Source: Nitrospira sp. (GTDB lineage Bacteria > Nitrospirota > Nitrospiria > Nitrospirales > Nitrospiraceae). Taken from it: a DNA stretch of 64,000 nt. This document shows, in pieces, positions 17,143 through 26,291 of the stretch. The DNA lies in the NCBI GenBank assembly GCA_024998685.1, contig JACOEH010000012.1:45722-109721 (forward strand), given 5' to 3'. Position 1 is the first letter of the stretch. Each line of letters begins with the position of its first letter. Made by a program: the position numbers and the translations under genes. The notes beneath the pieces were generated by a model. That model was not told the DNA's origin and did no database searches. It was given only the letters and a program-made list of their open reading frames with translations.

Positions 17143-18036
17143 TCATCGCCGGACGGCGTGACCACCGAAGGCATTCCGCAGGGCCGCCAGCATTTTTTCG
17201 GCAAACGATTCATCCTGCCGCGATCGAAACCGTGTGAAGAGCGCCGTCGTGAGGGTGGGAACCGGCACGTCCTTCTCTATCGCATCGGCGATCATCCAGC
17301 GGCCTTCACCGGAATCTTGCACGTACCCTTTCAGTTTTTCCAACTTCTGATCGTCTTTGAGCGCGCTCGCGGCCAGCTCCAAAAGCCAGGATCGGACGAC
17401 ACTTCCGTGCATCCACAAATCGGCCACGCGCGCAAGATCGAGCTTGTACTCGCTCTTCGACATCAACTCAAATCCTTCGGCATAGGCTTGCATCATGCTG
17501 TACTCGATGCCGTTGTGTACCATTTTTACATAGTGTCCGGCACCGACCGCGCCGACATGGGCCCAGCCGTTTTCGGGCGCCAGAGTCTTCAACGCCGGTT
17601 CAAGCCGTTTGACGGCTGCCTCTTCTCCGCCGACCATGAGGCAATAGCCGACTTTCAGTCCCCAGATCCCTCCGCTGGTCCCCGCATCGACATAATGGAT
17701 ACCTTTTTTCTTCAACTCGCCGGCACGCCGCACATCGTCGTGAAATCTCGTGTTTCCGCCGTCCACGATGATGTCGCCTGCTTGCAGGAATGCCGCCACG
17801 GCCTGGATGGTTTCTTCGGTCGGGGCTCCGGAAGGAACCATCACCCACACGACACGCGGGACACTCAACTTTCCGACGAGATCGGAGAGGGACGAAGAAC
17901 CGACACAGCCTTGGCTCTCAGCCTGTTTGATCAACTCGTCGGATCGATCATACACCACTACGCGATGTTGGTCGCGCCGAAGGCGTGTCACCATATTCAT
18001 TCCCATCTTACCGAGGCCGATGAATCCCAGTTCCAT
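17143..18036 (-). CDS. gnd: 6-phosphogluconate dehydrogenase, decarboxylating (short NAD type)
   Basis: A 297-residue member of the 6PGDH/beta-hydroxyacid dehydrogenase family. MELGFIGLGKMGMNMVTRL is the N-terminal Rossmann motif and VVYDRS the acidic end of strand 2. TSGGIWGLKVGYCLMVGG contains the substrate-binding GG motif, and HNGIEYSMMQAYAEG holds the conserved catalytic HNGIEY region; in the family the catalytic Lys is in KMVHN, present here. It is the short form of about 300 residues (GndA/YqeC type), often NAD-dependent, not the 470-residue form. ATG 18036 follows AAGGAG. It is just ahead of zwf, so the pair covers the oxidative pentose-phosphate branch. Confidence 0.93.
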   Translation of the reverse strand: MELGFIGLGKMGMNMVTRLRRDQHRVVVYDRSDELIKQAESQGCVGSSSLSDLVGKLSVPRVVWVMVPSGAPTEETIQAVAAFLQAGDIIVDGGNTRFHDDVRRAGELKKKGIHYVDAGTSGGIWGLKVGYCLMVGGEEAAVKRLEPALKTLAPENGWAHVGAVGAGHYVKMVHNGIEYSMMQAYAEGFELMSKSEYKLDLARVADLWMHGSVVRSWLLELAASALKDDQKLEKLKGYVQDSGEGRWMIADAIEKDVPVPTLTTALFTRFRSRQDESFAEKMLAALRNAFGGHAVRR

Positions 18037-18171
18037 AAGAGCGCTCCTTGGTTTGTCGCCGGTCACAGCCGATGCGGTGTCCGTCGATCGATCTATAGGC
18101 TGGTGCGGCGGCTCCTCTCACGTTTGTGCGAATCACGTCCCTACGCAGAGGCAGCCGCTTGAATGCTCCGG

Positions 18172-18957
18172 TCAGTCGATACGAGCAGGATTCGGGACAT
18201 CCTTAAAAAGGAGATCGGCAAATTGCCGGCCAAAATTGAGCCGATCGGTCAAGGTGGTGGACGTTAAGAATTGTCCGGCCAGGTCGGCGAGTGCCGGCTC
18301 GCGCGAAAACATGAACCGATGAACGTCTACCGGCGCAACCAACCAAAACCCTCTCAAGCGAAAGAACGCCGAGATGCAACCTTCGTAAAACAGCGTTAAT
18401 AGGTAGTGAGCCGTTCCCGGCTTGTCCATAAGATCCTGCGTTTTCCCCAATAGGTGATAACACTCCGCCTTCAGGCGGATCTGTTCGTTGATCGAAGTCG
18501 CCGGAGGACCTTGGCGAAAGCGGTGGTGGACCTTTTCGATCAATTGCGCACAGATGCCGTCGTGATCGTAAAGGATTCTGCTTTTTCGAAGCAGCGAGGG
18601 AAGCCGAAGCGAGTACGCAAGGTCTTCTTCGACGGAGTGGTGCCCATGGTAACGAATATCGACCAGGCGATCGCCGACACGAAGCATGTCGTGACCGTCG
18701 GCCTCTCCCTTGACCAGGGCGATCAGGTCGATATCGCTGTGGAGCGTGAGGGCTCTCCGCGCTCCCGATCCGACGAGTATGACGCCGACGAGGTCGCCGC
18801 CCCTTCGGCCTTTGATGTGTCGTAACGCGACTTCCACATGGTCTTCAAATCCTGGAGGAGGCGGCGATTCGGGCTGTTCCGGAGGCTCCGGGACTTCGAG
18901 CAGCTCGGCGTTCAGTTCTTCACGAGTGGGAGTGCTGGTCGTGCTGTGTGTGTCCAT
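18172..18957 (-). CDS. Nucleotidyltransferase-domain protein
   Basis: A 261-residue protein. After an acidic, proline-rich N-terminal 40 residues comes VGVILVGSGARRALTLHSDIDLIALV, which is the GS-x(n)-SDIDL pattern of the polymerase beta/nucleotidyltransferase fold with both metal-binding Asps. The remainder is helical, with HHSVEEDLAYSLRLPSLLRKS and AECYHLLGKTQDLMDKPG. Enzymes with this start transfer nucleotides to small molecules, RNA or proteins (for example aminoglycoside or kanamycin-type or MNT-type), so the substrate is open. A longer frame to 19056 exists; ATG 18957 is chosen from domain position, without a clear ribosome-binding site. Confidence 0.7.
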   Translation of the reverse strand: MDTHSTTSTPTREELNAELLEVPEPPEQPESPPPPGFEDHVEVALRHIKGRRGGDLVGVILVGSGARRALTLHSDIDLIALVKGEADGHDMLRVGDRLVDIRYHGHHSVEEDLAYSLRLPSLLRKSRILYDHDGICAQLIEKVHHRFRQGPPATSINEQIRLKAECYHLLGKTQDLMDKPGTAHYLLTLFYEGCISAFFRLRGFWLVAPVDVHRFMFSREPALADLAGQFLTSTTLTDRLNFGRQFADLLFKDVPNPARID

Positions 18958-19130
18958 AACGTGTTTTAAACCTGATGCAATGAGTCGTATTCGGAAACCA
19001 TATGAATCGATCAGCGAAGGACTTGTCCGTCGTTCTCGCCACCGTAAGTGTTGCATGGAACGCCATAAGGGAAGAACGGTGTCGCTCTGGCATTCTATGG
19101 GTGGATGAATATGGTGTCAACGTTGAACGA

Positions 19131-20162
19131 TCAACGTGTGAGGATCTCGGCAAAGATGGCTGCAGCTTCGTCGATTTGCTTGTCGGTGATATGGAGATGA
19201 GTGACGGCTCGATAGCTCTGTCCTCCGACGGCGTTGATGAGCACGCCGTGCTGTTTCAGCATGGCCACCAGTTCGGCCGGAGAGCGCTGCTCATCAACGA
19301 TATCGAACATCACGATATTCGTTTCGACGTGCTGCGGTGCAACCTGGATGGCGGGAATTGGCTGCAGCAGGCGAGCCAGTTTTTTGGCATGGTCATGGTC
19401 GGTCTTGAGCCGAGCGACATGCCGCTCCAAGGCATAGATGCCGGCGGCGGCCAGGATGCCGGCTTGGCGCATCGCGCCTCCATACATGCGGCGAAAGCGG
19501 CGTACGCGATCCATGAGTCGCTGGTCGTTGGAGACCAGCAGCGATCCAACAGGAGCTCCCAGCCCCTTCGAGAGACAGATCGAGACGGTTTCGAAGTGTT
19601 GGGCGTACACCGCCGGAGGCAAGGTGGTGGCGGCCACGGCATTGAAAAGCCTGGCCCCGTCCAGGTGCATGGGAATTCCGTGTCTGACGGCGAGGGCTCG
19701 AATTTTTTCGATCGTGGAGAGGGGATAAATCGTGCCGCCGCCGGCATTGTGCGTGTTCTCGATGCAGATCAAGGCCGTCGTGATGCTGTGCATATCGTTC
19801 GGCCTGATGGCGGCCTCCACCTGCTCGGCGGTCATGATCCCCCGCTCACCGGTCACCCAATGAAGTTGCACGCCGGCCAACGCCCCGGCCGCTCCCTGTT
19901 CATAGCGAACGACATGGCTCTTGCTCTCGACGATAATTTCCTGTCCCGGTTGAGTGTGTGATCGAATGGCCAGTTGATTGGCCATGGTGCCGGAAGGGAC
20001 GAAGAGCGCGAATCGTTTGCCGAGCATGGCCGCCGCCATCTCTTGAAGACGATTGACGGTCGGGTCTTCGCCATAGACGTCATCGCCGACTTCGGCGCGC
20101 GCCATGGCCTTCCGCATATCGTCCGTCGGCTTGGTCACGGTGTCGCTACGAAGGTCGATCAT
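19131..20162 (-). CDS. ltaE: Low-specificity L-threonine aldolase
   Basis: A 343-residue PLP enzyme that splits L-threonine or L-allo-threonine into glycine and acetaldehyde. [20 protein letters not shown] is the family N-terminus, [15 protein letters not shown] is conserved, and [17 protein letters not shown] carries the PLP-binding Lys. [10 protein letters not shown] supplies the Asp that pairs with the pyridine nitrogen. Length is typical. It is transcribed away from the adjacent carrier gene at 20254, so both promoters must lie in the 91 bases between them. It provides a route to glycine in addition to serine hydroxymethyltransferase. Confidence 0.94.
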   Translation of the reverse strand: MIDLRSDTVTKPTDDMRKAMARAEVGDDVYGEDPTVNRLQEMAAAMLGKRFALFVPSGTMANQLAIRSHTQPGQEIIVESKSHVVRYEQGAAGALAGVQLHWVTGERGIMTAEQVEAAIRPNDMHSITTALICIENTHNAGGGTIYPLSTIEKIRALAVRHGIPMHLDGARLFNAVAATTLPPAVYAQHFETVSICLSKGLGAPVGSLLVSNDQRLMDRVRRFRRMYGGAMRQAGILAAAGIYALERHVARLKTDHDHAKKLARLLQPIPAIQVAPQHVETNIVMFDIVDEQRSPAELVAMLKQHGVLINAVGGQSYRAVTHLHITDKQIDEAAAIFAEILTR

Positions 20163-20217
20163 ATAGGCTGTTCCCTAAGAATTCCGTACGGTCTGCGCAT
20201 TCTAACAGATCTGCCAC

Positions 20218-20245
20218 TTGCAGGTGAAAGCACACCTGCTACACT
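20218..20245 (+). promoter_or_regulatory. Possible promoter with inverted repeat in divergent region
   Basis: GCAGGTG (20220-20226) and CACCTGC (20233-20239) form a 7-bp inverted repeat. A TTGCAG (20218-20223) and TACACT (20240-20245) with a 16-base spacer could be -35 and -10 boxes for the carrier gene, with the repeat lying between them as an operator. The -10 is so near ATG 20254 that the mRNA might be leaderless. Confidence 0.35.
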
Positions 20246-20253
20246 GCAGGCGC

Positions 20254-21585
20254 ATGGACGAACCGGATCACACAAGACGTGCTCGATGGGCCGATTTCCT
20301 CGGCGCGAAGCCGGAAGAACTGGTTCCATTGGCTTGGGCCTTCGTCTATTTTTTCTGCCTCCTGTGCGGCTACTCCATTCTCCGTCCGGTGCGCGACGAA
20401 ATGGCCATCGAAGGAGGCTTGAAGCATCTTCCCTGGATGATGACCGCGACATTCCTCACCATGCTCGCCGCCACGCCGCTGTTCGGATGGCTTTCGGCGC
20501 GATGCTCGCGCTACCGGCTGTTGTTGACCGTCTATGCGTTCTTCATCACGAATCTGTTGGCTTTCTATGCGTTGATGACGAGTCATCTGCATCCGGAGTG
20601 GGTGGCCCGTGGATTCTTTGTCTGGCTGTCGGTGTTCAATCTCTTCATCGTGTCGGTTTTCTGGAGTTTCATGGCGGATCTGTTTACACCGGAGCAGGGA
20701 GCACGACTGTTCGGTGCGATTGCCGCCGGGGGAAGTAGTGGAGCGTTGCTCGGCCCGCTCTTCACCACGGGCCTCACGTTTATCTTCCCGATTCCGGTGC
20801 TGATGGTGGCATCAAGTCTTTTTTTAGGAGCCTGCATCGGATGCGTGTATCGATTGGAGCGATGGGGGCGGACACAGACGATCCACCATCGGCCCCAGCA
20901 GGGTGAGCCGCTCCGAGGCAGCTTTCTCGCGGGCGTCCGACTGACATTCTCGTCGCCCTACTTGCTCGGTATCTCCGGCTACCTGGCGATTCTGACTATG
21001 ACCGCCACAGTCCTGTACCTTGAGCAGACGCGCTTGGTGTCGGAATATCTCGACAGACCGGAGGCCCGCACGCGGCTCTTTTCCACCTTGGACTTCACGA
21101 CAAGTCTCCTGACGTGGCTCACGCAGGTATTCGTGACCAGAAGACTCATCGGCCGGTTCGGTCTCGTGGCGGCGTTACTCTTCTTACCGACGATCAGCCT
21201 GGTCGGATTTTTGGGGATCGCCTTGTGGCCGAGCCTCGCCGTCTATGTCGTCTTTTCCGTGTTGCGGAGAGTGGGGGAATACGCGCTGTCCAAACCGGCA
21301 CGGGAGGTTTTGTTCACGGTCGTCAGTCGCGAGGAAAAATATAAGGCCAAGAACTTCATCGATACGGCCATTTCGCGTGGCGGCGACGCAACGACGGCCT
21401 GGCTGGTGACGGCGATGAAATCTCTCGGTGTCACGGCCACGCACATTGCCTGGGCATTAATTCCATTGATGGGGGTGTGGGCCTGGTTCGCCACTGTGCT
21501 GGCCCGGCAGGAGAAGCGCCGGTCGGCATCTCCCTTATCTTCGGCATCTTCGACGACAGAGAGTACTCGCAGGACAGCATGGTGA
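20254..21585 (+). CDS. MFS-like carrier of the ATP/ADP-translocase (NTP/NDP exchange) type
   Basis: A 443-residue integral membrane protein with about 11-12 helices. The motif FFCLLCGYSILRPVRDEMAIEGG near residues 30-55 is the signature seen in bacterial relatives of the plastid/rickettsial ATP/ADP translocases. Helices include MMTATFLTMLAATPLFGW and ILTMTATVLYLEQTRLV. The C-terminal cytoplasmic tail is basic and Ser-rich. The classical rickettsial enzymes exchange host ATP, whereas free-living members of this branch have no established substrate. The ATG at 20254 has no good ribosome-binding site and is read from a 91-bp divergent region shared with ltaE. Confidence 0.78.
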   Translation: MDEPDHTRRARWADFLGAKPEELVPLAWAFVYFFCLLCGYSILRPVRDEMAIEGGLKHLPWMMTATFLTMLAATPLFGWLSARCSRYRLLLTVYAFFITNLLAFYALMTSHLHPEWVARGFFVWLSVFNLFIVSVFWSFMADLFTPEQGARLFGAIAAGGSSGALLGPLFTTGLTFIFPIPVLMVASSLFLGACIGCVYRLERWGRTQTIHHRPQQGEPLRGSFLAGVRLTFSSPYLLGISGYLAILTMTATVLYLEQTRLVSEYLDRPEARTRLFSTLDFTTSLLTWLTQVFVTRRLIGRFGLVAALLFLPTISLVGFLGIALWPSLAVYVVFSVLRRVGEYALSKPAREVLFTVVSREEKYKAKNFIDTAISRGGDATTAWLVTAMKSLGVTATHIAWALIPLMGVWAWFATVLARQEKRRSASPLSSASSTTESTRRTAW

Positions 21586-21610
21586 ACCGTTTGCTTTGGA
21601 CTCCATCCAT

Positions 21611-22444
21611 CTAGTCCCGAACGACGACTGATCCGATTACATAGGAACTGGCTCGTCCGGACTTGGCTCCCCGGATCCGAACCTCCGACACATCGCGCAC
21701 GTGCTCACGGAAGTTCCAGGTGCGGTCGGCTTTCAGCTCGGGCCAGAACCACCAGGTGCCATCGCGCTTTCGGAACCAGAGTTGAATCGCCGTGTCCGGC
21801 AGCACTGAAATCGATTCCAGGTCGAAATACGTCGGCGTATGATTTTCGACATGGCTGACCCAGATCTTGACCCACTGATTCCGGTCGTGAGAGGACAGGA
21901 CGCGGGGGGTCTTCGTCCAATCGACATCGGTGCATTTAAAGTCGACCAGTTTGCCGAACCCTTTACCGAAACCGTCCCCTGGATCAGGAAGGGTGTAACA
22001 CTCGATCCCCGTTTCCATGTTCAAATGGAAATGCGTGTGGCCGATGGCGTCGAACGTGACATCGCTTCGTGAACAACGCTGGCGGTAGGCCCAGCAGTCG
22101 CTATGTTTCGATGGATCACACATCTGCAAGGGCCCGAATCCGATTCGGCCCGTCCTGAAGGCCAGCGTTGATCTGGCCTGGCCATAGACATGTTCCAGCG
22201 CGCCCTCATCGTCGAAATTGACCAGGCATTGTTGAGGACTGCCGCCGTTGGGACGGGCTTGTACGACCTTGGGCGGTTGGCTCTCTCGCTCTCGTTCGGC
22301 TGCTTGTTCGGACGTGGCTTGCGTCGGAGGAGTCATCTGGGAACTTCCCGATTTCAGCTGTGCGCAGGCTCCCAGTGACACAGCCAAAAACAGACAGAGA
22401 GTCAGTCTGAGACAGCATCCATTGACCTGAACTAATGAGCGCAT
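21611..22444 (-). CDS. Lipoprotein of unknown function
   Basis: A 277-residue exported protein with a lipoprotein signal: LRLTLCLFLAVSLGACAQ ends in the lipobox Cys. A low-complexity Gln/Thr/Glu-rich linker follows, then a mature domain with six or more Cys and many aromatic residues (HFHLNMETGIECYTLPDPG, CTDVDWTKTP, TWWFWPELKADRTWNFRE). I do not recognise the family. The C-terminal third (VSEVRIRGAKSGRASSYVIGSVVV) looks like a beta-sandwich. ATG 22444 has a strong AAGGAAG site; the frame extends to 22501 without one. It is convergent with the carrier gene (gap 25 bp). Confidence 0.6.
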   Translation of the reverse strand: MRSLVQVNGCCLRLTLCLFLAVSLGACAQLKSGSSQMTPPTQATSEQAAERERESQPPKVVQARPNGGSPQQCLVNFDDEGALEHVYGQARSTLAFRTGRIGFGPLQMCDPSKHSDCWAYRQRCSRSDVTFDAIGHTHFHLNMETGIECYTLPDPGDGFGKGFGKLVDFKCTDVDWTKTPRVLSSHDRNQWVKIWVSHVENHTPTYFDLESISVLPDTAIQLWFRKRDGTWWFWPELKADRTWNFREHVRDVSEVRIRGAKSGRASSYVIGSVVVRD

Positions 22445-22546
22445 CGCTCTTCCTTTCTTTTGCGCCAATGCGAGCCGACACATCATTTCCTCATTCGCCA
22501 TTCTAAGGACCGATTGTAGCAGGTTGAAGGAGGGGCTTTTCGGTTA

Positions 22547-22576
22547 TTTACTCATGAAAAAAACGCGTGGTATAGT
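22547..22576 (+). promoter_or_regulatory. Putative sigma-70 promoter for the ProA-like gene
   Basis: TTTACT at 22547-22552 and TATAGT at 22571-22576 are separated by 18 bases. The predicted transcript would start near 22583 and leave a leader of about 65 bases before ATG 22648. Confidence 0.45.
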
Positions 22577-22647
22577 CCGACGCCCTACATGATGTGCGCC
22601 ATTGTCTCAGGGAGATGGATTGATTGCAATGAACCATTGGAACCCGT

Positions 22648-24015
22648 ATGGCGATTGAAGTTCCGGTCAAGTTGTACATCGAGAAGCTATTGAAGGAGTG
22701 CAGGAACGTATCGGTCGACCTAGCTCTCCTTCCGGGCCCCGTGAAATTGAGGGCATTGCACTCCGTTGCCGATCGAATGGCTACGGATCAAGACATCATT
22801 CTCGCGGAAAACGCCAAAGATGTCGAGGCCGTGGGAAAGTCCTTTGAGAAGGTGGATACGAAGGATCGGATGAAAGCCGCCGTGGCTCGCGTTCGTCTGA
22901 CGTCCGATCAGATGAAGGAGATCGTCGAGCGGCTGCATTTCATCGCCGATCTGCCGGACCCCGTCGGCGCCGTGACGTCGCGACAAGAACGTCCGGATGG
23001 GTTGCAAGTTTCCCGGGTGAGGGTGCCGATCGGAGTGATCGGCGTGATCTCCGAACGAAATCCGCTCGTCACCGTGGAATCGATCGCGCTCTGTCTGAAA
23101 TCCGGCAACCTCTGTGTCTTTCGTGGGGCTCCGGAATGGACGTTGACGCATCAGGCGATTGATGCATGTTTTCGTGAGGCGGCAACGGAGCACGGCATAC
23201 CTCAGGGTGCCTGGGTGCTCATCGATCGCTCAGAGAGGGAAGTTGCGCTCGACCTGATTCGATCGAGTAAGTACCTCGACGCGCTCATCGTGCGGGGCGG
23301 AGCCGGCTTACGAAAGACGGTTGGGGAGCAAGCCAAAGTCCCGGTTCTTTGCGATGACGGGGGACTCACGCATTTTTACGTCGATGAAGATCCTGATATT
23401 TCCGTCGCGCAAAGCTTGGTGATCAACTCCAAGGTACAGCAAGCAGGAGCCTCCAACGGGCTGGATACCCTGTTGGTGCAACAGATCGTGGGACGGCAGT
23501 TCTTGCCTCCATTGATCAACCGTCTGCTGGACCAATTCAAGGTAGAAGTGCATGCGTGCCCTAAGACGGTCTCGCTCATGGGACAAATGGCGATGACGGG
23601 GCATACCGCGATCATTCCGGCGACGGAGGCGGATTGGCGGACGCAGTTCGCCGGTCCGACCCTGGCTGTCAAAATGGTCGAAGACCTCGATGAGGCGCTG
23701 GCTCATATCAGGGTGCACGGGCCCTGCCTCACCGCCGGAATCGCCACCACGCGCTACGAGTCCGCCATGCGATTCACCAGGGAGGTCGATGCCGGTGCGG
23801 TGCTGGTGAACGCATCAACCAGACTGCATGCCGGCGATAGTTTCGGGATGGGGAGCGACGTGGGCCTGAGCGTGGGGAAACTGCATGCGAAGGGGCCGAT
23901 CGGGCTGGAGCAGTTGACCTGTGAGAAGTATGTGGCGTTCGGGTCGGGGCAGCTTCGGTTTCCGCATCCGGTGCCGGAAGCGTATTTCGATGCCATCATG
24001 CTCAAAAGGCCGTGA
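22648..24015 (+). CDS. ProA-like protein (gamma-glutamyl phosphate reductase family) lacking the catalytic Cys
   Basis: A 455-residue protein that follows ProA from end to end: VRVPIGVIGVISERNPLVTV, SLCL-type ALCLKSGNLCVFRG, the VRGGAGLRK loop, CDDGGLTHFYVDED, VNASTRLHAGDSFGMGSDVG, and KLHAKGPIGLEQLT. ProA reduces gamma-glutamyl phosphate to glutamate semialdehyde in proline synthesis. In known ProA the reactive Cys sits in the block RPxxCNxxETLL; here the block reads QQAGASNGLDTLL, with Ser269 in that place, and the sequence is also unlike the conserved YEARPNVTVD. The thioester-forming step should therefore fail. It may be a regulator, a different ALDH-fold enzyme, or decayed. No proB is next to it. 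Confidence 0.85.
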   Translation: MAIEVPVKLYIEKLLKECRNVSVDLALLPGPVKLRALHSVADRMATDQDIILAENAKDVEAVGKSFEKVDTKDRMKAAVARVRLTSDQMKEIVERLHFIADLPDPVGAVTSRQERPDGLQVSRVRVPIGVIGVISERNPLVTVESIALCLKSGNLCVFRGAPEWTLTHQAIDACFREAATEHGIPQGAWVLIDRSEREVALDLIRSSKYLDALIVRGGAGLRKTVGEQAKVPVLCDDGGLTHFYVDEDPDISVAQSLVINSKVQQAGASNGLDTLLVQQIVGRQFLPPLINRLLDQFKVEVHACPKTVSLMGQMAMTGHTAIIPATEADWRTQFAGPTLAVKMVEDLDEALAHIRVHGPCLTAGIATTRYESAMRFTREVDAGAVLVNASTRLHAGDSFGMGSDVGLSVGKLHAKGPIGLEQLTCEKYVAFGSGQLRFPHPVPEAYFDAIMLKRP

Positions 24016-24094
24016 TTCTCCTGAAGTGTGAAATGTGAAGCGTATCTCGTAACCCCTCACCCCGTACCGCTCGATACCATAAGCCATCAGCCAT

Positions 24095-25285
24095 ATGCTC
24101 TGTTCCTCGGACGAGATACGAACGACGCTTCGCGAGCATCTTGCGTGGTGGGGGCTCAGGCACTTCTCATCGGACCGGGATTATTTCGCATGGCAGCGAC
24201 AGCGGCTTCCATATGAAGATCTGAAGCGGCTCGCTTTTCATGCCGAACAAAAACGCCACGGTGATCGCCACGATGAAATCATGTTCTATGATGTAACCGC
24301 ACATCCGAAGATTTATCCGGTTCTCTATAGTCAACGCTATGAATACTACGAGGAGATCGGTGTGCGGATGACGGCCCACTTCGGCCAAGCGGAAGACATC
24401 CTCGATTTTGGTTGCGGCATCGGAGTGCTGACGGTCTTCTATGCGCGTCTCTTCCCGGAGAAGAATTTTGTGGGTATCGATCGGTCATCCGCTTCCATCG
24501 TCGTCGCGCGGGAAAGGGCCGACAAGCTTGGGTTGCGCAATCTCCGATTTGAGTGCGTGGATGTGGACGTTGAGCCGCTCTCCGGTTCGTACGATCTCGT
24601 GGTGGCGACCCATGCGCTGGTGCAGGCTGAACAAGACCGAGGTCTTCCGAGCCGGAATTGGCGAACCTTTGAACGAGCGCACGATCCTTCGCAGCAGCTG
24701 ACGTTCGAACGGCGGACAGGGCTTGCGATTCGACTGGACGAGCTGTGCCGGGTCCTGAACTCATCCGGCCGCATGATCGTGAGTGAGAAAACGCGGCAGT
24801 TGGCCAGGAGAGTGCCGTTTCAGCGCGCATTGGCGAACAGAGGACTGCGGCTCGTCGAACGCCCGGCCCCGATCCGCTATCGAACGGTCGAAGAAGTGGT
24901 GGACGATGGCCCGTTTTATGTGCTGGATCGGAGAAGCGAGGCGACGTTGGATTGGGATGAGGAGCCGGAGCAGGATCAGGGACAGCATTTCGATCCTCAC
25001 ACCGTTTCGATGTCGGCAGGCGCGGTCAACGCGCCGCTCTACGAGAATCATTGGCCTTCGGCACAAACGACGTGGGAGCAACTGAAAGACCGAGAAGTCA
25101 TCAGAGAGACCACCCGCCAAGCACCCGATGGTCGGCAAGTGCATGCCGAACGTGGGCGCTCCCACGGGCAGCACTATCTGTACTGCGCCAACACCTTCGA
25201 TCAGCGGCAACTGGTCATTGACGAAGAGGCTCGTGTGACGATGCTCGATGAGTACTATCAAGAAATCACACGAGGGCTTCCCTAG
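24095..25285 (+). CDS. Class I SAM-dependent methyltransferase with extra C-terminal region
   Basis: 396 residues. A 100-residue helical N-terminal part is followed by ILDFGCGIGVLTVFYARLFP, a clear SAM-binding motif I, then NFVGIDRSSASIVVARERA with the acidic residue after strand 2, and DLVVATHALVQAE as motif IV. Beyond about residue 260 an additional 130 residues carry no methyltransferase motif and contain charged and His-rich patches (PDGRQVHAERGRSHGQHYL). I do not recognise the acceptor. It begins 80 bases after the ProA-like gene on the same strand and may share its transcript. The frame continues after the TAG stop into the next small open frame. Confidence 0.72.
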   Translation: MLCSSDEIRTTLREHLAWWGLRHFSSDRDYFAWQRQRLPYEDLKRLAFHAEQKRHGDRHDEIMFYDVTAHPKIYPVLYSQRYEYYEEIGVRMTAHFGQAEDILDFGCGIGVLTVFYARLFPEKNFVGIDRSSASIVVARERADKLGLRNLRFECVDVDVEPLSGSYDLVVATHALVQAEQDRGLPSRNWRTFERAHDPSQQLTFERRTGLAIRLDELCRVLNSSGRMIVSEKTRQLARRVPFQRALANRGLRLVERPAPIRYRTVEEVVDDGPFYVLDRRSEATLDWDEEPEQDQGQHFDPHTVSMSAGAVNAPLYENHWPSAQTTWEQLKDREVIRETTRQAPDGRQVHAERGRSHGQHYLYCANTFDQRQLVIDEEARVTMLDEYYQEITRGLP

Positions 25286-25360
25286 GAAAGCTACTGGTCC
25301 GTACTGGTCTGTTCGACTCTCCAGACTCAAATCAATAAATACCCGCTATTCCATGCACAA

Positions 25361-25612
25361 TTGAAACGTTATGCCGACAAATCGGCCCTATCATCCGTCG
25401 ACGAGGAATTTGTATCGGCATTGATCGAACAGGCTCCGGGACAATCCGAGCGCATCATGGAGGTGCTGAATCACTCACGAACCGTCAACGATGCTTTGGA
25501 AGAAGTGACGGGCTCGCGCATCGTTCGGATGGGAGCGCTGGAACGTGCTCGTACCTTTACTGCAGAATTGGCCGACCTTCTGGACAAGCTGAAGAAAGAC
25601 GATGGGCAATAA
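25361..25612 (+). CDS. Small hypothetical protein, start uncertain
   Basis: An 83-residue, mostly helical frame (EEFVSALIEQAPGQSERIMEVL, LERARTFTAELADLLDKLKK) with no membrane segment. The only plausible start is TTG 25361, with no ribosome-binding site, because there is no ATG or GTG in frame. The frame is exactly continuous with the methyltransferase upstream, apart from that gene's TAG at 25283-25285. It may be a separate gene with an unusual start, or the end of a longer methyltransferase cut by a nonsense codon. I recognise no family. Confidence 0.4.
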   Translation: MKRYADKSALSSVDEEFVSALIEQAPGQSERIMEVLNHSRTVNDALEEVTGSRIVRMGALERARTFTAELADLLDKLKKDDGQ

Positions 25613-26291
25613 TAGAGGAGGCGCCATGGAGACCAGTATCGCTGGGTTGTAAGCTTTCTAGAAGACAACGATAGCCGTGAACCATGCGATCCATTCAGTG
25701 AAAGGACGGCATATCTTATGCGTGTCCATACTCAAGTTGCGTGAATTGTTTTAGTTGACAGAAGGGATTGAAGAGGAGTAATGGAGAAATAGTCCACTGA
25801 TGTGAGGGGTCCTACAATCCTCCGAGTCCTTCCGAAGCAAGAGGGGGTTGAAATGGAAGACCTAAGTCCACCGGATCACGTCGCCCCGCCGAATCATGGG
25901 CGGGTGGTGCGTCAGTCACGCTAGCCTATTCTCCATCGGCAGTCGCTTTCCCGCGTAGGGAACCAAGGTGGTCATATCGACGAGCCGTATGGAGGTTCAA
26001 AGCCGGCGCGAGAAACAGGATCGCTGGCAATCCGAATCCATTGCTGACGAAACGCTTCTAAGCCCATTCCTCGAGCGGGTCGTTATCACTACAGAAGAGA
26101 TTTAGGTGGCGTCCTAAGCGCCTACGCGGGTGACCCTTCCATATGGAAGGGTCACCCGTTGCGGATCTATTTGAACAGGTTGAACAAGCCTGAGACAAAG
26201 AGGAGGTGTGGAGCGTCTAAGGCCTTTTTGAGAAAGCAACGCGAAAAAAACGCAACGTCTGAGCTTTCGGTACGAACGAAAGGAGCGAGTT
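25613..26291. other. Gene-poor region with small signals
   Basis: About 680 bases with no recognisable gene. A 23-codon frame at 25853-25924 (ATG to TAG) has a strong AGAGGGGG site, and a TTGACA hexamer lies near 25756, but neither is firm. The perfect palindrome at 26127-26158 is listed separately. Nothing resembles a tRNA. Confidence 0.4.
26127..26158. repeat. Perfect 32-bp palindrome
   Basis: Bases 26127-26142 are the exact reverse complement of 26143-26158, with no loop (core CCTTCCATATGGAAGG). It is in an intergenic region ahead of the 27-residue membrane peptide gene. It could be a dyad operator, an attachment-like site or the stem of an RNA; there is no T-run to make it a classical terminator. 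Confidence 0.7.

Noticed and set aside
25853..25924. A 23-codon frame with a strong ribosome-binding site
   Set aside because: Too short and without hydrophobic or other features to call as a gene, although it is noted in the island finding.
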